A DNA stretch of 64,000 bases from Spirochaetes bacterium ADurb.Bin215 (GTDB taxonomy: Bacteria > Spirochaetota > Spirochaetia > Treponematales > Treponemataceae), in NCBI GenBank assembly GCA_002070025.1, contig MWCL01000002.1, positions 1 through 64,000 on the forward strand, in the 5' to 3' direction. The notes beneath the pieces were generated by a model. The model saw only the letters and a program-made list of their open reading frames with translations, was not told the origin of the DNA and made no database searches. Made by a program: the position numbers and the translations under genes. Shown here piece by piece: positions 8,162-16,630 of the stretch; the first letter of the stretch is position 1, and each line of letters starts with the position of its first letter.

Positions 8162-8843
8162 TCTGATGGAAGAAATGGTCTACAGCGGTGTCAATGAACT
8201 ATTTGACACGGTTATCGAATCGAAAGCCGACTGGCTTACCTGCAGTTGTGAACAGTGCCGGCTGGATACCATTTGTTATGTACTCAACCGTCTGCCCCCG
8301 CATTACATCAAATCCGGCCGCGGTCTCGCCTATGCACAGAATGAAGACGCAATAGACAAGATGCAGCTGGTCGCGGACATTAACCGTATCGCCCTGGAAG
8401 GTATGAAACAGGTCCTTGCAAAAAAGCGGCCGAATCATGATCAGAGCGCGTCTCTTCCCAAAACTCCGGTATTCAACTTTCCTACCTTTGTTGGTCGCAT
8501 TCTGGACGGATGTACCTTTGAACCGGCGACAAACCTCCAGGTACAGCTGTTGATGGAAGGCGCACTGGCAGAATGCATCGACAGCACCTGGTCAAATCCC
8601 TTCACCATCGATCCGCATACCCCGGGAACCTTTACCTTTTGGGTTAAACCCGTGAGCGCGGACAAACCGGGCATACGCAAGGCTTTTTCCTTCGAAATTC
8701 TTGTTAATCGCGAAGGATTTGACACTATCCGCTATTATTTTGAAATCGCATCAACCAGCGAGTCAGTAATCCGTACGGCAGTGAATACCGATCATTCTCA
8801 TTTTCTGCCCGATCTTCACCTGTTCCCCTCCGGCCATCCTTGA
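8148..8843 (+). CDS. ComFB-domain protein with C-terminal beta-rich domain
   Basis: 231 residues. The N-terminal ~85 residues match the ComFB pattern: LTCSCEQCRLDTICYVLNRLPPHY with cysteines at 32, 34, 37 and 43, probably metal binding, followed by SGRGLAYA. ComFB domains have recently been described as cyclic-dinucleotide receptors in some bacteria. Residues ~105-205 form a second, beta-rich domain with a pattern like carboxypeptidase-regulatory or Ig-like folds (VGRILDGCTFEPATNLQVQL ... PGTFTFWVKP). No signal peptide. It overlaps the upstream HD hydrolase gene by 14 nt. Its TGA stop is inside the -35 box of the tRNA promoter. The ComFB call is good; function here is inferred. Confidence 0.78.
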   Translation: MNVHNLMEEMVYSGVNELFDTVIESKADWLTCSCEQCRLDTICYVLNRLPPHYIKSGRGLAYAQNEDAIDKMQLVADINRIALEGMKQVLAKKRPNHDQSASLPKTPVFNFPTFVGRILDGCTFEPATNLQVQLLMEGALAECIDSTWSNPFTIDPHTPGTFTFWVKPVSADKPGIRKAFSFEILVNREGFDTIRYYFEIASTSESVIRTAVNTDHSHFLPDLHLFPSGHP

Positions 8844-8869
8844 CAGGGGGGCGCTATTTTTCATACAAT
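8840..8869 (+). promoter_or_regulatory. Promoter of the tRNA-Pro/tRNA-Arg unit
   Basis: TTGACA at 8840-8845 and TACAAT at 8864-8869, spacer 18 nt. Predicted start is ~8876, five bases before the first tRNA. The -35 box includes the stop codon of the preceding gene. Confidence 0.7.
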
Positions 8870-8880
8870 GACCAGCATTA

Positions 8881-8953
8881 CGGGATGTAGCCTAGTGGCT
8901 AAGGCGTCTGGTTTGGGACCAGAAGATCGTAGGTTCGACTCCTATCATCCCGA
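8881..8953 (+). tRNA. tRNA-Pro (anticodon UGG)
   Basis: 73 nt cloverleaf. The acceptor CGGGATG pairs with CATCCCG at 8946-8952. The D stem is GCC/GGC and the anticodon stem TCTGG/CCAGA with loop TTTGGGA, giving anticodon TGG. The T stem GTAGG/CCTAT encloses loop TTCGACT; the discriminator is A. CCA is not encoded. Eight bases separate it from the next tRNA. Confidence 0.95.
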
Positions 8954-8961
8954 TAGTTCCG

Positions 8962-9035
8962 GGGATCGTAGCTCATCCGGATAGAGCAACTGCCTTCTAA
9001 GCAGTAGGTAGGGGGTTCGAGTCCCTCCGGTCCCG
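8962..9035 (+). tRNA. tRNA-Arg (anticodon UCU)
   Basis: 74 nt cloverleaf. The acceptor GGGATCG pairs with CGGTCCC (one G-U). The D stem is GCTC/GAGC, the anticodon stem ACTGC/GCAGT has loop CTTCTAA (anticodon TCT), and the T stem GGGGG/CCCTC encloses TTCGAGT. The discriminator is G; CCA is not encoded. No terminator follows before the nucleoside kinase gene 32 nt downstream. Confidence 0.95.
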
Positions 9036-9067
9036 ATACAAGCAAAAAAAAGTACCGGAGGCTTCCA

Positions 9068-10720
9068 GTGTCAACAGTCGAGATTACGTTCCCGGGCGGC
9101 ACAAAGAAAGTATTCGACAAACCGGTTACCGGATTGCAACTCCTTCCATTTTTACCCAAAACCTCCCGTCCGGTTGTCGCCATACAGGTGAACAACGAGC
9201 TTTTCTCCCTGACCCGCAGCATAGACGTGCGTGCCCATGTTGAACCCGTAACAAATGAAACAACCGAGGGCTCAAACGTATGCCGCAGAACCCTCTGTCT
9301 GGTTCTGGCGTCCGCCGCCCGCCAACTGTATCCTGATCTCCGTCTCCTCGTGGGACACAGTCTTGGCTATGGGTACTACTACACACTGGAATCGGGCGAC
9401 GAAAACATCGTTATCGATCTTGAGCGCCTTGAACAGCGCATGCGTAAAATAATTGAAGCGGACATGCCAATTACGTCCCGCTATGTTTCCTACGAAGAAG
9501 CGCTCGAGCTGTTCCGGGACGCGAACCAGCCGGACACCATGCGTCTTCTTGATCACACGTCCAAACCAAAAATTCTCATCAATACCCTGGATGACTATTC
9601 AGATCTCTACTTCCAGCCGCTTCTGGCGAGTACCGGAATTCTTACAGTATTTGAACTCAAGGCGTTCGGCGAAGGCTTCTTGCTGCGCTTCCCGCCAACG
9701 GCGCATCCGGACTTTCTCTGCGAATTCGAAGATAATCCCCATCTTTTTTCCGTACTCAGCGAAGGGAAAAAATGGGGGAAACTCATCGGTGTGTCCTCGG
9801 TTGGACAACTCAACGAACTGGTCAAACATAACCGTGGACGGGACTTTATCGATATTACCGAAACACTTCAGAACAAGAAGATCGCCGAAATAGCGGATCG
9901 CATCGCGGAACGCCAGACAGCCCGGGTTGTTCTTATCGCGGGTCCATCATCCTCGGGAAAAACGACCACGAGCAAGAAGCTTTCCATGCAGCTCCGGGTA
10001 CTCGGGTATGATCCGGTCGTTATCAGTATCGACGATTATTACCGCGGTGTGGATGGGACGCCCCTCGATGAGCACGGGAAACCGGACTTCGAGTGTCTTG
10101 AAGCGCTTGATGTACCCCTTCTCAACGAAATTCTTGTGTCACTTTTCAAAGGCGCCGAAGTACAGCTTCCCTCTTTTGATTTCAAGTCGGGGAAGCGCAA
10201 ATACACCGGCCGTACGCTCAAACTCAAGGACCGGACCATTCTCATCCTTGAAGGCATTCATGCCCTCAACGACAAGATGACGCCGCTTATCGCGCCGGAA
10301 CTGAAATACAAGATCTATCTGTCCGCACTCACACAGCTCAATCTCGACGACCACAACCGCATTCCGACCTCGGACAACCGTCTGATCCGCCGTATCGTCC
10401 GCGACGCGCAGTTCCGCGGCAAGGGAGCTTCGGGTACCATAGACATGTGGGAAAGCGTTCAGCGGGGAGAACGGAAACATATTTTCCCGTTCCAGGACAA
10501 GGCGGACATCATTCTCAATACTGCGCTTGACTACGAGCTTGCGGTTCTCAAGGTTTACGCCGAACCCCTGTTGCGCGCGGTAAAACCGCACCAGGTTGAA
10601 TACAGCCAGGCATCACGGCTGCTCATGTTCCTGAACAATTTCTCGCCCATACCGTCAACCTATGTACCGGGGCAGTCCATAATCCGCGAGTTTATCGGCG
10701 ACAGCGACTTCAAGTACTAG
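9068..10720 (+). CDS. Nucleoside (uridine) kinase with ThrRS-like TGS/SAD N-terminus
   Basis: 550 residues starting at GTG 9068, with GGAGG 6 nt upstream. Residues ~1-60 are a TGS-like beta-grasp (ITFPGGTKKVF), and ~75-150 resemble the second additional domain of threonyl-tRNA synthetase (LLVGHSLGYGYYYTLESGD). The C-terminal half is a phosphoribulokinase/uridine-kinase P-loop domain: Walker A GPSSSGKTTT at ~292-301, then VISIDDYYRG with the substrate-side aspartates, and RRIVRDAQFRGKGA (lid region). The family is annotated as nucleoside or uridine kinase and would feed pyrimidine salvage; true substrate is unproven. It lies directly downstream of two tRNA genes with no intervening terminator and converges on fliJ with an 11-nt overlap. 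Confidence 0.85.
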   Translation: MSTVEITFPGGTKKVFDKPVTGLQLLPFLPKTSRPVVAIQVNNELFSLTRSIDVRAHVEPVTNETTEGSNVCRRTLCLVLASAARQLYPDLRLLVGHSLGYGYYYTLESGDENIVIDLERLEQRMRKIIEADMPITSRYVSYEEALELFRDANQPDTMRLLDHTSKPKILINTLDDYSDLYFQPLLASTGILTVFELKAFGEGFLLRFPPTAHPDFLCEFEDNPHLFSVLSEGKKWGKLIGVSSVGQLNELVKHNRGRDFIDITETLQNKKIAEIADRIAERQTARVVLIAGPSSSGKTTTSKKLSMQLRVLGYDPVVISIDDYYRGVDGTPLDEHGKPDFECLEALDVPLLNEILVSLFKGAEVQLPSFDFKSGKRKYTGRTLKLKDRTILILEGIHALNDKMTPLIAPELKYKIYLSALTQLNLDDHNRIPTSDNRLIRRIVRDAQFRGKGASGTIDMWESVQRGERKHIFPFQDKADIILNTALDYELAVLKVYAEPLLRAVKPHQVEYSQASRLLMFLNNFSPIPSTYVPGQSIIREFIGDSDFKY

Positions 10721-11150
10721 ATTGATCATTCCGGTCACTGAAATTTGAAATGTCGTCAAGAACGGCGGCTTCCTCTTCTGTTACATATTTTTTCCACTCG
10801 TCGCTCTTTTTTTCCCGAAGTTTCGAAAGTACGCGACGCTCGCGGGTTGCCGTTATATATTTTTTCCGGGCTTTCTCAACTTCCATTTCAGCAAGAACCA
10901 GACGCTCAAGAAGCTGTTCCTTCGTGGTATCGAGACGGTTGATGTAGTGTTCTATCGCAAGAAGTTCAGGGACACTCAACCCCTGCCGCCGTTCCGCAGC
11001 CGTACGTACCCGTTTCAGGGCGATTGAATCAAGCTCTATCTGGAGGGCATCGCGGGCCGCGTTTGCCTTACCGAGATTAGTCTCGGCTTCTTTTTCGCGA
11101 AATTCGCGGTACTTGAGCAGTTTCTCGAGACGGAATGAAAACCGCTTCAT
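10710..11150 (-). CDS. fliJ: Flagellar export chaperone FliJ
   Basis: 146 residues, almost entirely predicted coiled coil, beginning MKRFSFRLEKLLKYREFREKE, which matches the FliJ N-terminus. FliJ sits in the FliI hexamer of the flagellar type III export apparatus, resembling the gamma subunit of F1-ATPase, and helps substrate delivery. It overlaps fliI by 4 nt (coupled translation) and is the last gene of the 22-kb leftward block. The 3' end overlaps the convergent kinase gene, leaving no room for a terminator. Confidence 0.9.
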   Translation of the reverse strand: MKRFSFRLEKLLKYREFREKEAETNLGKANAARDALQIELDSIALKRVRTAAERRQGLSVPELLAIEHYINRLDTTKEQLLERLVLAEMEVEKARKKYITATRERRVLSKLREKKSDEWKKYVTEEEAAVLDDISNFSDRNDQSST

Positions 11151-12514
11151 GAGTCATACGAGGGCGCGGGATCGGCGTGTTCGGCTTCTTCCGGAGGAAT
11201 TTCTATATCCGCGACTGCCGCAAGCTGTGCCAGTGTTTCTCCGATCGGAGCGGTGTCTCCCACTTCCTGACAAAGGAAGTTTTCTATTTTCGGGTGATGC
11301 TCCATGGATTCATCTATCGCCGGGTTTGATCCCTTTTGGTAGGCGCCAACAGCGATCATGTCTTCAGCGTCATCGTACACCGCCATCATGCGCCGTATTC
11401 GTGCAGCCGCTTCACGACTCTTCGCGCCGGATACCCGGTTCGCGAGACGCGATATGCTCGAAAGAACATCTATGGCCGGATAATGGTACTTTTGCGCCAG
11501 CTTCCGGCTGAGAATCACATGGCCGTCGAGAATTCCGCGCACGGTATCCGATATGGGTTCATCCATGTCGTCCCCGTCCACGAGAACGGTATAAAATCCG
11601 GTAATGGAACCCTTGTCCGACGTACCGCTTCGTTCCAACAATTTTGGTAGCAGTTCAAATACACTGGGGGTGTAACCACGGGTTGCCGGTGGTTCACCGA
11701 TGGCAAGCCCGATTTCCCGCTGTGCCTTCGCGAACCGGGTTACCGAGTCGAACATGAGCATGACATCGTTTCCCTGATCGCGGAAATACTCCGCTATGGC
11801 AGTCGCGACATAGGCACCCCGTATTCTCGCTATGGGCGACTGGTCAGAGGTAGCGGCAACAACGACGGAACGTTTCAACCCTTCCGGGCCCAGGTCGTTC
11901 TTGATAAAATCCACGACCTCACGGCCGCGTTCCCCGATAAGCGCGATAACGTTGACGTCGGCATTGGTATTGCGGGCAATCATGCCGAGCAAGGTGGATT
12001 TTCCCACACCTGATCCGGCGAAAATGCCGAGGCGCTGACCGCGTCCTACCGCCAACAGTCCGTCCAGGGCACGAACGCCGGTTACAATTCGGCGGGTAAT
12101 TGTTGCACGTTTCATGGGATCGGGAGCGGAGGCTAACGCGGGATAGTGTACGGAAGAAAGTATTTCAGGGCCGTCGTCTGCGGCTTTACCCATGGCATTG
12201 AGCACCCGACCAAGCAGGTGTTTTCCTACCGGAACCGAGAGGACCGACCCGCTCGCGATAACCGTACAGCCTATTTCTATGCCCTGTACATCGCCATAGC
12301 TCATGAGCTGGACGGTTCCTCCGTCAAGACCGACAACTTCGGCGAATACGGGTGCGTGACCCCGGGACAGCATGATCTGGCACACTTCACCGACCACAAC
12401 CTGCGGACCGCTGCTTTCTATGAGCATACCGCGTACCCGGGTAACCACACCGGTGTACCGGATGGGATCAAGTTCTTCTACCGCTGTACGATATTTTTCA
12501 AAAATATCAATCAT
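11147..12514 (-). CDS. fliI: Flagellum-specific ATPase FliI
   Basis: 455 residues, normal for the family. The Walker A motif AGSGVGKST lies at residues 166-174; ALIGERGREVVDF and the Walker B strand DVMLMFDSVTRFAKA follow. The C-terminal region contains RRMMAVYDDAEDMI. It is the F1-beta-like ATPase of the flagellar export gate, working with FliH (upstream, 2-nt gap) and FliJ (downstream, 4-nt overlap) on the cytoplasmic side of the basal body. Virulence-type SctN is excluded by the flagellar neighbours. Confidence 0.97.
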   Translation of the reverse strand: MIDIFEKYRTAVEELDPIRYTGVVTRVRGMLIESSGPQVVVGEVCQIMLSRGHAPVFAEVVGLDGGTVQLMSYGDVQGIEIGCTVIASGSVLSVPVGKHLLGRVLNAMGKAADDGPEILSSVHYPALASAPDPMKRATITRRIVTGVRALDGLLAVGRGQRLGIFAGSGVGKSTLLGMIARNTNADVNVIALIGERGREVVDFIKNDLGPEGLKRSVVVAATSDQSPIARIRGAYVATAIAEYFRDQGNDVMLMFDSVTRFAKAQREIGLAIGEPPATRGYTPSVFELLPKLLERSGTSDKGSITGFYTVLVDGDDMDEPISDTVRGILDGHVILSRKLAQKYHYPAIDVLSSISRLANRVSGAKSREAAARIRRMMAVYDDAEDMIAVGAYQKGSNPAIDESMEHHPKIENFLCQEVGDTAPIGETLAQLAAVADIEIPPEEAEHADPAPSYDS

Positions 12515-12516
12515 GG

Positions 12517-13452
12517 CTAATCCTGCGGCGTAGTGGTTGCCGTTTTAAGCCGTGTTTTTATGGGAGATACTTCAAGAATTCGTTGTTCCAGTTCATTAAG
12601 CTGACTGACAATGCGGGCATCTATCGCGCCGAAATCGGTTTCAATGACACAGCCGCCACGGTCAACAGAGGAATCTTCCACAACGGTTATGTTCTTCACA
12701 TTTTCCGCGGCGGAAAGGAAGTCCTTGGTATGCTGCGTAGTCATGCCCACATCATTGAGATTAACCCGGATTATAACGTCTCCACGGCCCTTGACCTTTC
12801 GGAGGGCTTGAATAACATTCGATACAACAACATTCCGCTGATTCTCTGAGATAACTTTTACGATCTTTCTTGTCATCAACAGGACAAGATCAACAATCTG
12901 CTGTTCGGTTTCGGAAAGGATTTCCTGACGCTTGTCCATGGTGCGTTCAATAATGACATGAAGACGTTCGACAAGCCGTTCTGCTTCGATATTTCCTTCA
13001 CGGAAGCCTTCTTCGCGGCCTTTTGCAAACCCTTCTTCGTATCCGTTCTTTTCCTGCTCGTCAACACGCTTTTTGGCTTCGGACAGTATTTCGTCCGCTT
13101 CCCTGCGTGCACTTGCCAGAAGCTCGTCTGCTGAATCCTGAGCTTCCTGACGCAGTATTTGCGACTGATCGGTCTTTCGTTTTACTTCTTCGAACGCGGC
13201 CTTTTCGGCTTCATCAACAATCCGCTGCGCTTCCTGTTCGGCCGCGGCGATCATGCGTTCTTTTTCAAGCTCCCATTCAGCTTTCCATTGTTCGGCCTCA
13301 CGACGAAGATCGTCTGCGGTGGGTCCTTCATATTCCGGAATTTCCACAACAGCTTCCTCCGGTTCATCCGGGACAAACGATTTTGACAGATGGAGCTGCA
13401 CATAATCGTTGGTGAGTTTCACTTCATTTGCACGAAAAACGTTTTTTCCCAT
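12517..13452 (-). CDS. fliH: Flagellar assembly protein FliH
   Basis: 311 residues. The N-terminal half is highly charged and coiled-coil forming (glutamate/lysine/arginine rich, residues ~50-150). [18 protein letters not shown], a glycine-repeat helix typical of FliH, lies near residue 150. The C-terminal domain ([22 protein letters not shown] onward) is the V-ATPase-E-like part that binds FliI. FliH regulates the export ATPase and links it to the C-ring. It is longer than the ~230 residues of enterobacterial FliH through an N-terminal extension. It lies 13 nt after fliG and 2 nt before fliI. Confidence 0.93.
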   Translation of the reverse strand: MGKNVFRANEVKLTNDYVQLHLSKSFVPDEPEEAVVEIPEYEGPTADDLRREAEQWKAEWELEKERMIAAAEQEAQRIVDEAEKAAFEEVKRKTDQSQILRQEAQDSADELLASARREADEILSEAKKRVDEQEKNGYEEGFAKGREEGFREGNIEAERLVERLHVIIERTMDKRQEILSETEQQIVDLVLLMTRKIVKVISENQRNVVVSNVIQALRKVKGRGDVIIRVNLNDVGMTTQHTKDFLSAAENVKNITVVEDSSVDRGGCVIETDFGAIDARIVSQLNELEQRILEVSPIKTRLKTATTTPQD

Positions 13453-13465
13453 GATTTACCTGCCG

Positions 13466-14527
13466 TTATACAACCAGCTCGTCCTCGCCAGAACGTGCAA
13501 TAACAATTTCACCAGTGTCTTCAAGATGCCTGATTATGGACACAATCTTCTGCTGTGCTTCTTCTACGTCTTTCAGGCGGACCGGTCCCATGTACTCCAT
13601 GTCTTCCTTGAGCATTCCCGCGGCACGCTTGGACATGTTGCGGAATATCTTGTCCTGTACTTCGGTATCAACCGCCTTGAGTGCCTTGGCGAGTTCCTGG
13701 GTATCAACCTCACGCAGCACCTTCTGAATGGCGCGGTCGTCGAGCATGACGATATCTTCGAATACGAACATGCGTTTCTTGATCTCTTCCGCCAGATCCG
13801 GATCCTCATCCTCGAGTGCTTCGATAATCGACTTTTCGGACGACCGGTCTACAAGGTTGAGAATCTCGACGATGCTCTCTACACCGCCCGCCGCCGTGTA
13901 GTCTTCACTTGAAAGCGTTGACAGTTTCTTCTCGAGAACCCGTTCAACTTCACGGAGAACGTCCGGCGATGTACGGTCCATCGTGGCGATACGCCGGGCA
14001 ACCTCGCTCTGAATGTCATCCGGCAGATTCTGGAGGATAATGGAGGCTTTAGCCGGTTCAAGGTACGCAAGAATGAGCGCGATGGTCTGCGGATGCTCCT
14101 GCTGGATGAAGTTCAAAAGGTGCGCGGGGTCGGTACGACGGATAAAATCGAAGGGACGAACCTGCAGGGAACTGGTAAGGCGGTTAATTATATCGATTGC
14201 CTTCTGGCTGCCGACCGATTTTTCCAGAAGTTCGCGGGCATAGTCAATACCACCGGTAGTGATAAAGTTCTGCGCCATCATGAGGTCCTGGAACTCCTGG
14301 AGAATGGCGTCCTTGAACTCGGGTTCTACCGTTTCAAGACGGGCTATCTCGAAGGTCAGCGTTTCTATTTCATCTTCGCGGAGATGCTTGAATATTTCCG
14401 AGGATATTTCCGAGCCCAGGGATACAAGAAATATCGCGGCCTTTTGGCGTCCGGTTAGAGACTTGACGTCTTTTGCCTTCTTGGAGGAAGACGAGGACGA
14501 TTTGTCTTTTGCGGTTGAAACTGCCAT
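13466..14527 (-). CDS. fliG: Flagellar motor switch protein FliG
   Basis: 353 residues. After a serine/lysine-rich leader comes the N-terminal domain (LTGRQKAAIFLVSLGSE) that binds FliF. The middle domain carries the EHPQTIALILAYL motif (EHPQ-type), and the C-terminal domain VFEDIVMLDDRAIQKVLREVD holds the charged helix that contacts the stator. FliG is the rotor torque component of the C-ring. GGAGG lies upstream of ATG 14527, within the 3' end of fliF (3-nt gap). Spirochetes often carry two fliG copies; this one, beside fliF and fliH, is the motor copy. Confidence 0.97.
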   Translation of the reverse strand: MAVSTAKDKSSSSSSKKAKDVKSLTGRQKAAIFLVSLGSEISSEIFKHLREDEIETLTFEIARLETVEPEFKDAILQEFQDLMMAQNFITTGGIDYARELLEKSVGSQKAIDIINRLTSSLQVRPFDFIRRTDPAHLLNFIQQEHPQTIALILAYLEPAKASIILQNLPDDIQSEVARRIATMDRTSPDVLREVERVLEKKLSTLSSEDYTAAGGVESIVEILNLVDRSSEKSIIEALEDEDPDLAEEIKKRMFVFEDIVMLDDRAIQKVLREVDTQELAKALKAVDTEVQDKIFRNMSKRAAGMLKEDMEYMGPVRLKDVEEAQQKIVSIIRHLEDTGEIVIARSGEDELVV

Positions 14528-14530
14528 TGT

Positions 14531-16234
14531 TTATTCCTCCATCAACCAGGTACGGATCAGCAGGGCAACATCTTCCGGATGTTCCTTGGCCATGTTAATG
14601 GCGTTTTCCTGAAGTTCCAGCCGTTTTCGTTCTTCAACCGACATGGATACTTCCATTCCGGCCTGCTCGGCTTCCCAGAGTGTCTTTTCACGTTCCATCT
14701 GGTGCTTCCGCAGCAGCTCTTCTTCCTTGAGCCTCCTGCGGCGTTCCAGTTCGCGGGTAATCATGCGGTATACGATGAACGAAACCAGAATGATCGCAAG
14801 CGCAATGAGAGAATACAGTATGGTCTGTTCGGTTTGTTTTTTCTTGAGGTAAGCCAGGTCTTCTTTCGCGAACTCGGCTGACCGGTCGAACTGTATGTTC
14901 AGAACACTCACCGAGTCACCCCGGGCGCGGTCGAATCCGATTGCGTCCTGTACCGCTTTTTGCGCAGATTGCAGTTCCTCGTCCGAAATCGCGATATATT
15001 CTCGCTCAATTTCACCGTTGGTTACGACGAAATTACCGGTCTCGTCGCGCTTTTTCACCCAGATACCATCAATATTCACCGAAACGGTACGACGGCCCAT
15101 TGAAGGGCTGACGGTCTCGGATGTCTGACGTTCACCGACCAGTTCATTTTTCTTAACGATGGACTGCTCCGAAAGACCATAGAGGTTGGACATGTCCTTG
15201 TATGCGGGAGCCGTCTGTCCTTCAACTCCTGCAGGTCCTTCGGGATTGAATCCGCTCCCCTGCCAGCGTGTGGTTGAGGTTTCCGAAGAAAGGGTGACCG
15301 AGGGAACAATATCCGAGTCGTCGTACGGCGTTTCAGGATTGTCGGGGCGGATAACGGTGGGAAGATAGTCCTTGGTTACCACCTGTTTGTCCGACATGTC
15401 CATGTCTATCTTGAGGTTGAGGTCCCGTACCCGGTCCATGCCGTAAATCTGCTGAAGCGCGTTGAGTATCCGTACCCGGTACTGGGCTTCGAGCTGGGCA
15501 ATGAGTTTTTGTTCCTTTTCGATTCTGGTAAGCCGGTCCCATTCACGCATGCCCTCAAAGTCGTTCAAAACCATCCCGGTATTGTCCGCGATGGTGATGT
15601 TCTCGTCCTGGAGGCCTTCCACGGCGAATTTCAGGATCTTCTGGATACCTTCAACCTTGCCCCGGTTCCGGGCGATGTCGCTTCCGGGTTTGGGATAGAG
15701 CACGACGCTCGCGCTCACCGGTTTCTGGTCTTCCATGAACAGGGTGTCTTCGGGAATATTGACGACAACGCTCGCGTCGTCTATGTCGTCGAGGGCCTTG
15801 ATATGCTGGCGAACTTCTTCAATGATGGCGCGTCTTTTGTTAACGTTGCGCTCAAAGTCGGTTATGGTCCAGCGTTCAACATCGAAGATTGCCCAGGGAT
15901 CGGTTCCCTGGGGAATGAGGTCTTCACGGATAAGCATGGCCCGCATTCGACGCGCGGTAGCCTCATCCGGTACCTGTATCATGCCGTTCGCGGAAACGGA
16001 CGCACGAACGTTTTCTTCATTGAGACGGATAACAATCTTGTCGCGGAGAAACTCGTCGGCTATGGGCGTATCGATGAGCGGAACCATGGTCGTAGAAGCT
16101 GATACCGAAAAAAGCATTACAACCGCTACAACAGCGGCGACGGCAATTCCGGCAAAGATGATCTTTTGAACAACCGTCCATTTGGTCCACAGTGTTTGTA
16201 TGTGTGATAATAGCTTTTTAAGCCATTCGTTCAT
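14531..16234 (-). CDS. fliF: Flagellar MS-ring protein FliF
   Basis: 567 residues with two transmembrane segments: IIFAGIAVAAVVAVVMLF near residues 24-42 and ILYSLIALAIILVSFIVY near 478-495, enclosing the periplasmic YscJ/FliF ring-building domains. The cytoplasmic C-terminus, rich in glutamate and arginine, ends with HPEDVALLIRTWLMEE, the FliG-binding helix. It forms the MS ring, the base on which the periplasmic flagellum is assembled. The gap to fliE (82 nt) is the largest inside the flagellar part and contains promoter-like sequence; GGGAGGGGG precedes ATG 16234. Confidence 0.97.
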   Translation of the reverse strand: MNEWLKKLLSHIQTLWTKWTVVQKIIFAGIAVAAVVAVVMLFSVSASTTMVPLIDTPIADEFLRDKIVIRLNEENVRASVSANGMIQVPDEATARRMRAMLIREDLIPQGTDPWAIFDVERWTITDFERNVNKRRAIIEEVRQHIKALDDIDDASVVVNIPEDTLFMEDQKPVSASVVLYPKPGSDIARNRGKVEGIQKILKFAVEGLQDENITIADNTGMVLNDFEGMREWDRLTRIEKEQKLIAQLEAQYRVRILNALQQIYGMDRVRDLNLKIDMDMSDKQVVTKDYLPTVIRPDNPETPYDDSDIVPSVTLSSETSTTRWQGSGFNPEGPAGVEGQTAPAYKDMSNLYGLSEQSIVKKNELVGERQTSETVSPSMGRRTVSVNIDGIWVKKRDETGNFVVTNGEIEREYIAISDEELQSAQKAVQDAIGFDRARGDSVSVLNIQFDRSAEFAKEDLAYLKKKQTEQTILYSLIALAIILVSFIVYRMITRELERRRRLKEEELLRKHQMEREKTLWEAEQAGMEVSMSVEERKRLELQENAINMAKEHPEDVALLIRTWLMEE

Positions 16235-16290
16235 GTTCCCCCTCCCGTTACTGAACGAACCGGTTACATAGTATTTCTATATATTACCAC

Positions 16291-16320
16291 AGTATAGCAC
16301 AATATTACAGTATAAATTAA
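16291..16320 (-). promoter_or_regulatory. Candidate internal promoter upstream of fliF
   Basis: In the fliE-fliF gap the minus strand shows TTAATT (16315-16320), an 18-nt spacer and TATACT (16291-16296) preceded by TGC, an extended -10. A second TATACT lies at 16309-16314. It could let fliF and later genes be expressed apart from the division genes. Only the -10 is a good match. Confidence 0.35.
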
Positions 16321-16625
16321 CGGTTCGTCGTGATTTCATTCCAGCCGCGGATTACGCGGTCAATGACCGACTGGGCCAGTTTCAGCGACAGATTCGCCTC
16401 TGCCATGGCTATGGTTACATCATGAACATCCACGGAATCGGGATCAATCATCATCTGCTGCGAAAGCTCGCTGGTGTGGATCTGCTGCTGGTTCATCTTG
16501 TCGAAGGCTGCAAGAAGGGTTTGTTCGAAACTCGCGGTTTCTGCTCGGGTTGCGTTATCGATCAGGTTGCTGCCCGACACCATGCTTGAACGGAAATTCT
16601 CGACTGTTACCGGTGCGATCGTCAT
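16317..16625 (-). CDS. fliE: Flagellar hook-basal body adaptor FliE
   Basis: 102 residues, normal for FliE. The C-terminal signature PDSVDVHDVTIAMAEANLSL ... AQSVIDRVIRGWNEITT is the conserved helix pair that packs with proximal rod proteins. FliE joins the MS ring to the rod. Gene order flgB-flgC-fliE-fliF is the standard rod/MS-ring cassette; the gap to flgC is 5 nt. Confidence 0.95.
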   Translation of the reverse strand: MTIAPVTVENFRSSMVSGSNLIDNATRAETASFEQTLLAAFDKMNQQQIHTSELSQQMMIDPDSVDVHDVTIAMAEANLSLKLAQSVIDRVIRGWNEITTNR

Positions 16626-16630
16626 TTATT

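Noticed and set aside
8148-8843. ComFB-domain protein plus dprA as evidence of natural competence
   Set aside because: ComFB domains are not required for DNA uptake and dprA is present in many non-competent bacteria; no comEC, comEA or comFC gene is in the window.
8899-9222. Leftward open frame of 107 codons across the tRNA genes
   Set aside because: It is the antisense translation of tRNA-Pro and tRNA-Arg (a well-known false protein pattern) and overlaps the kinase start.
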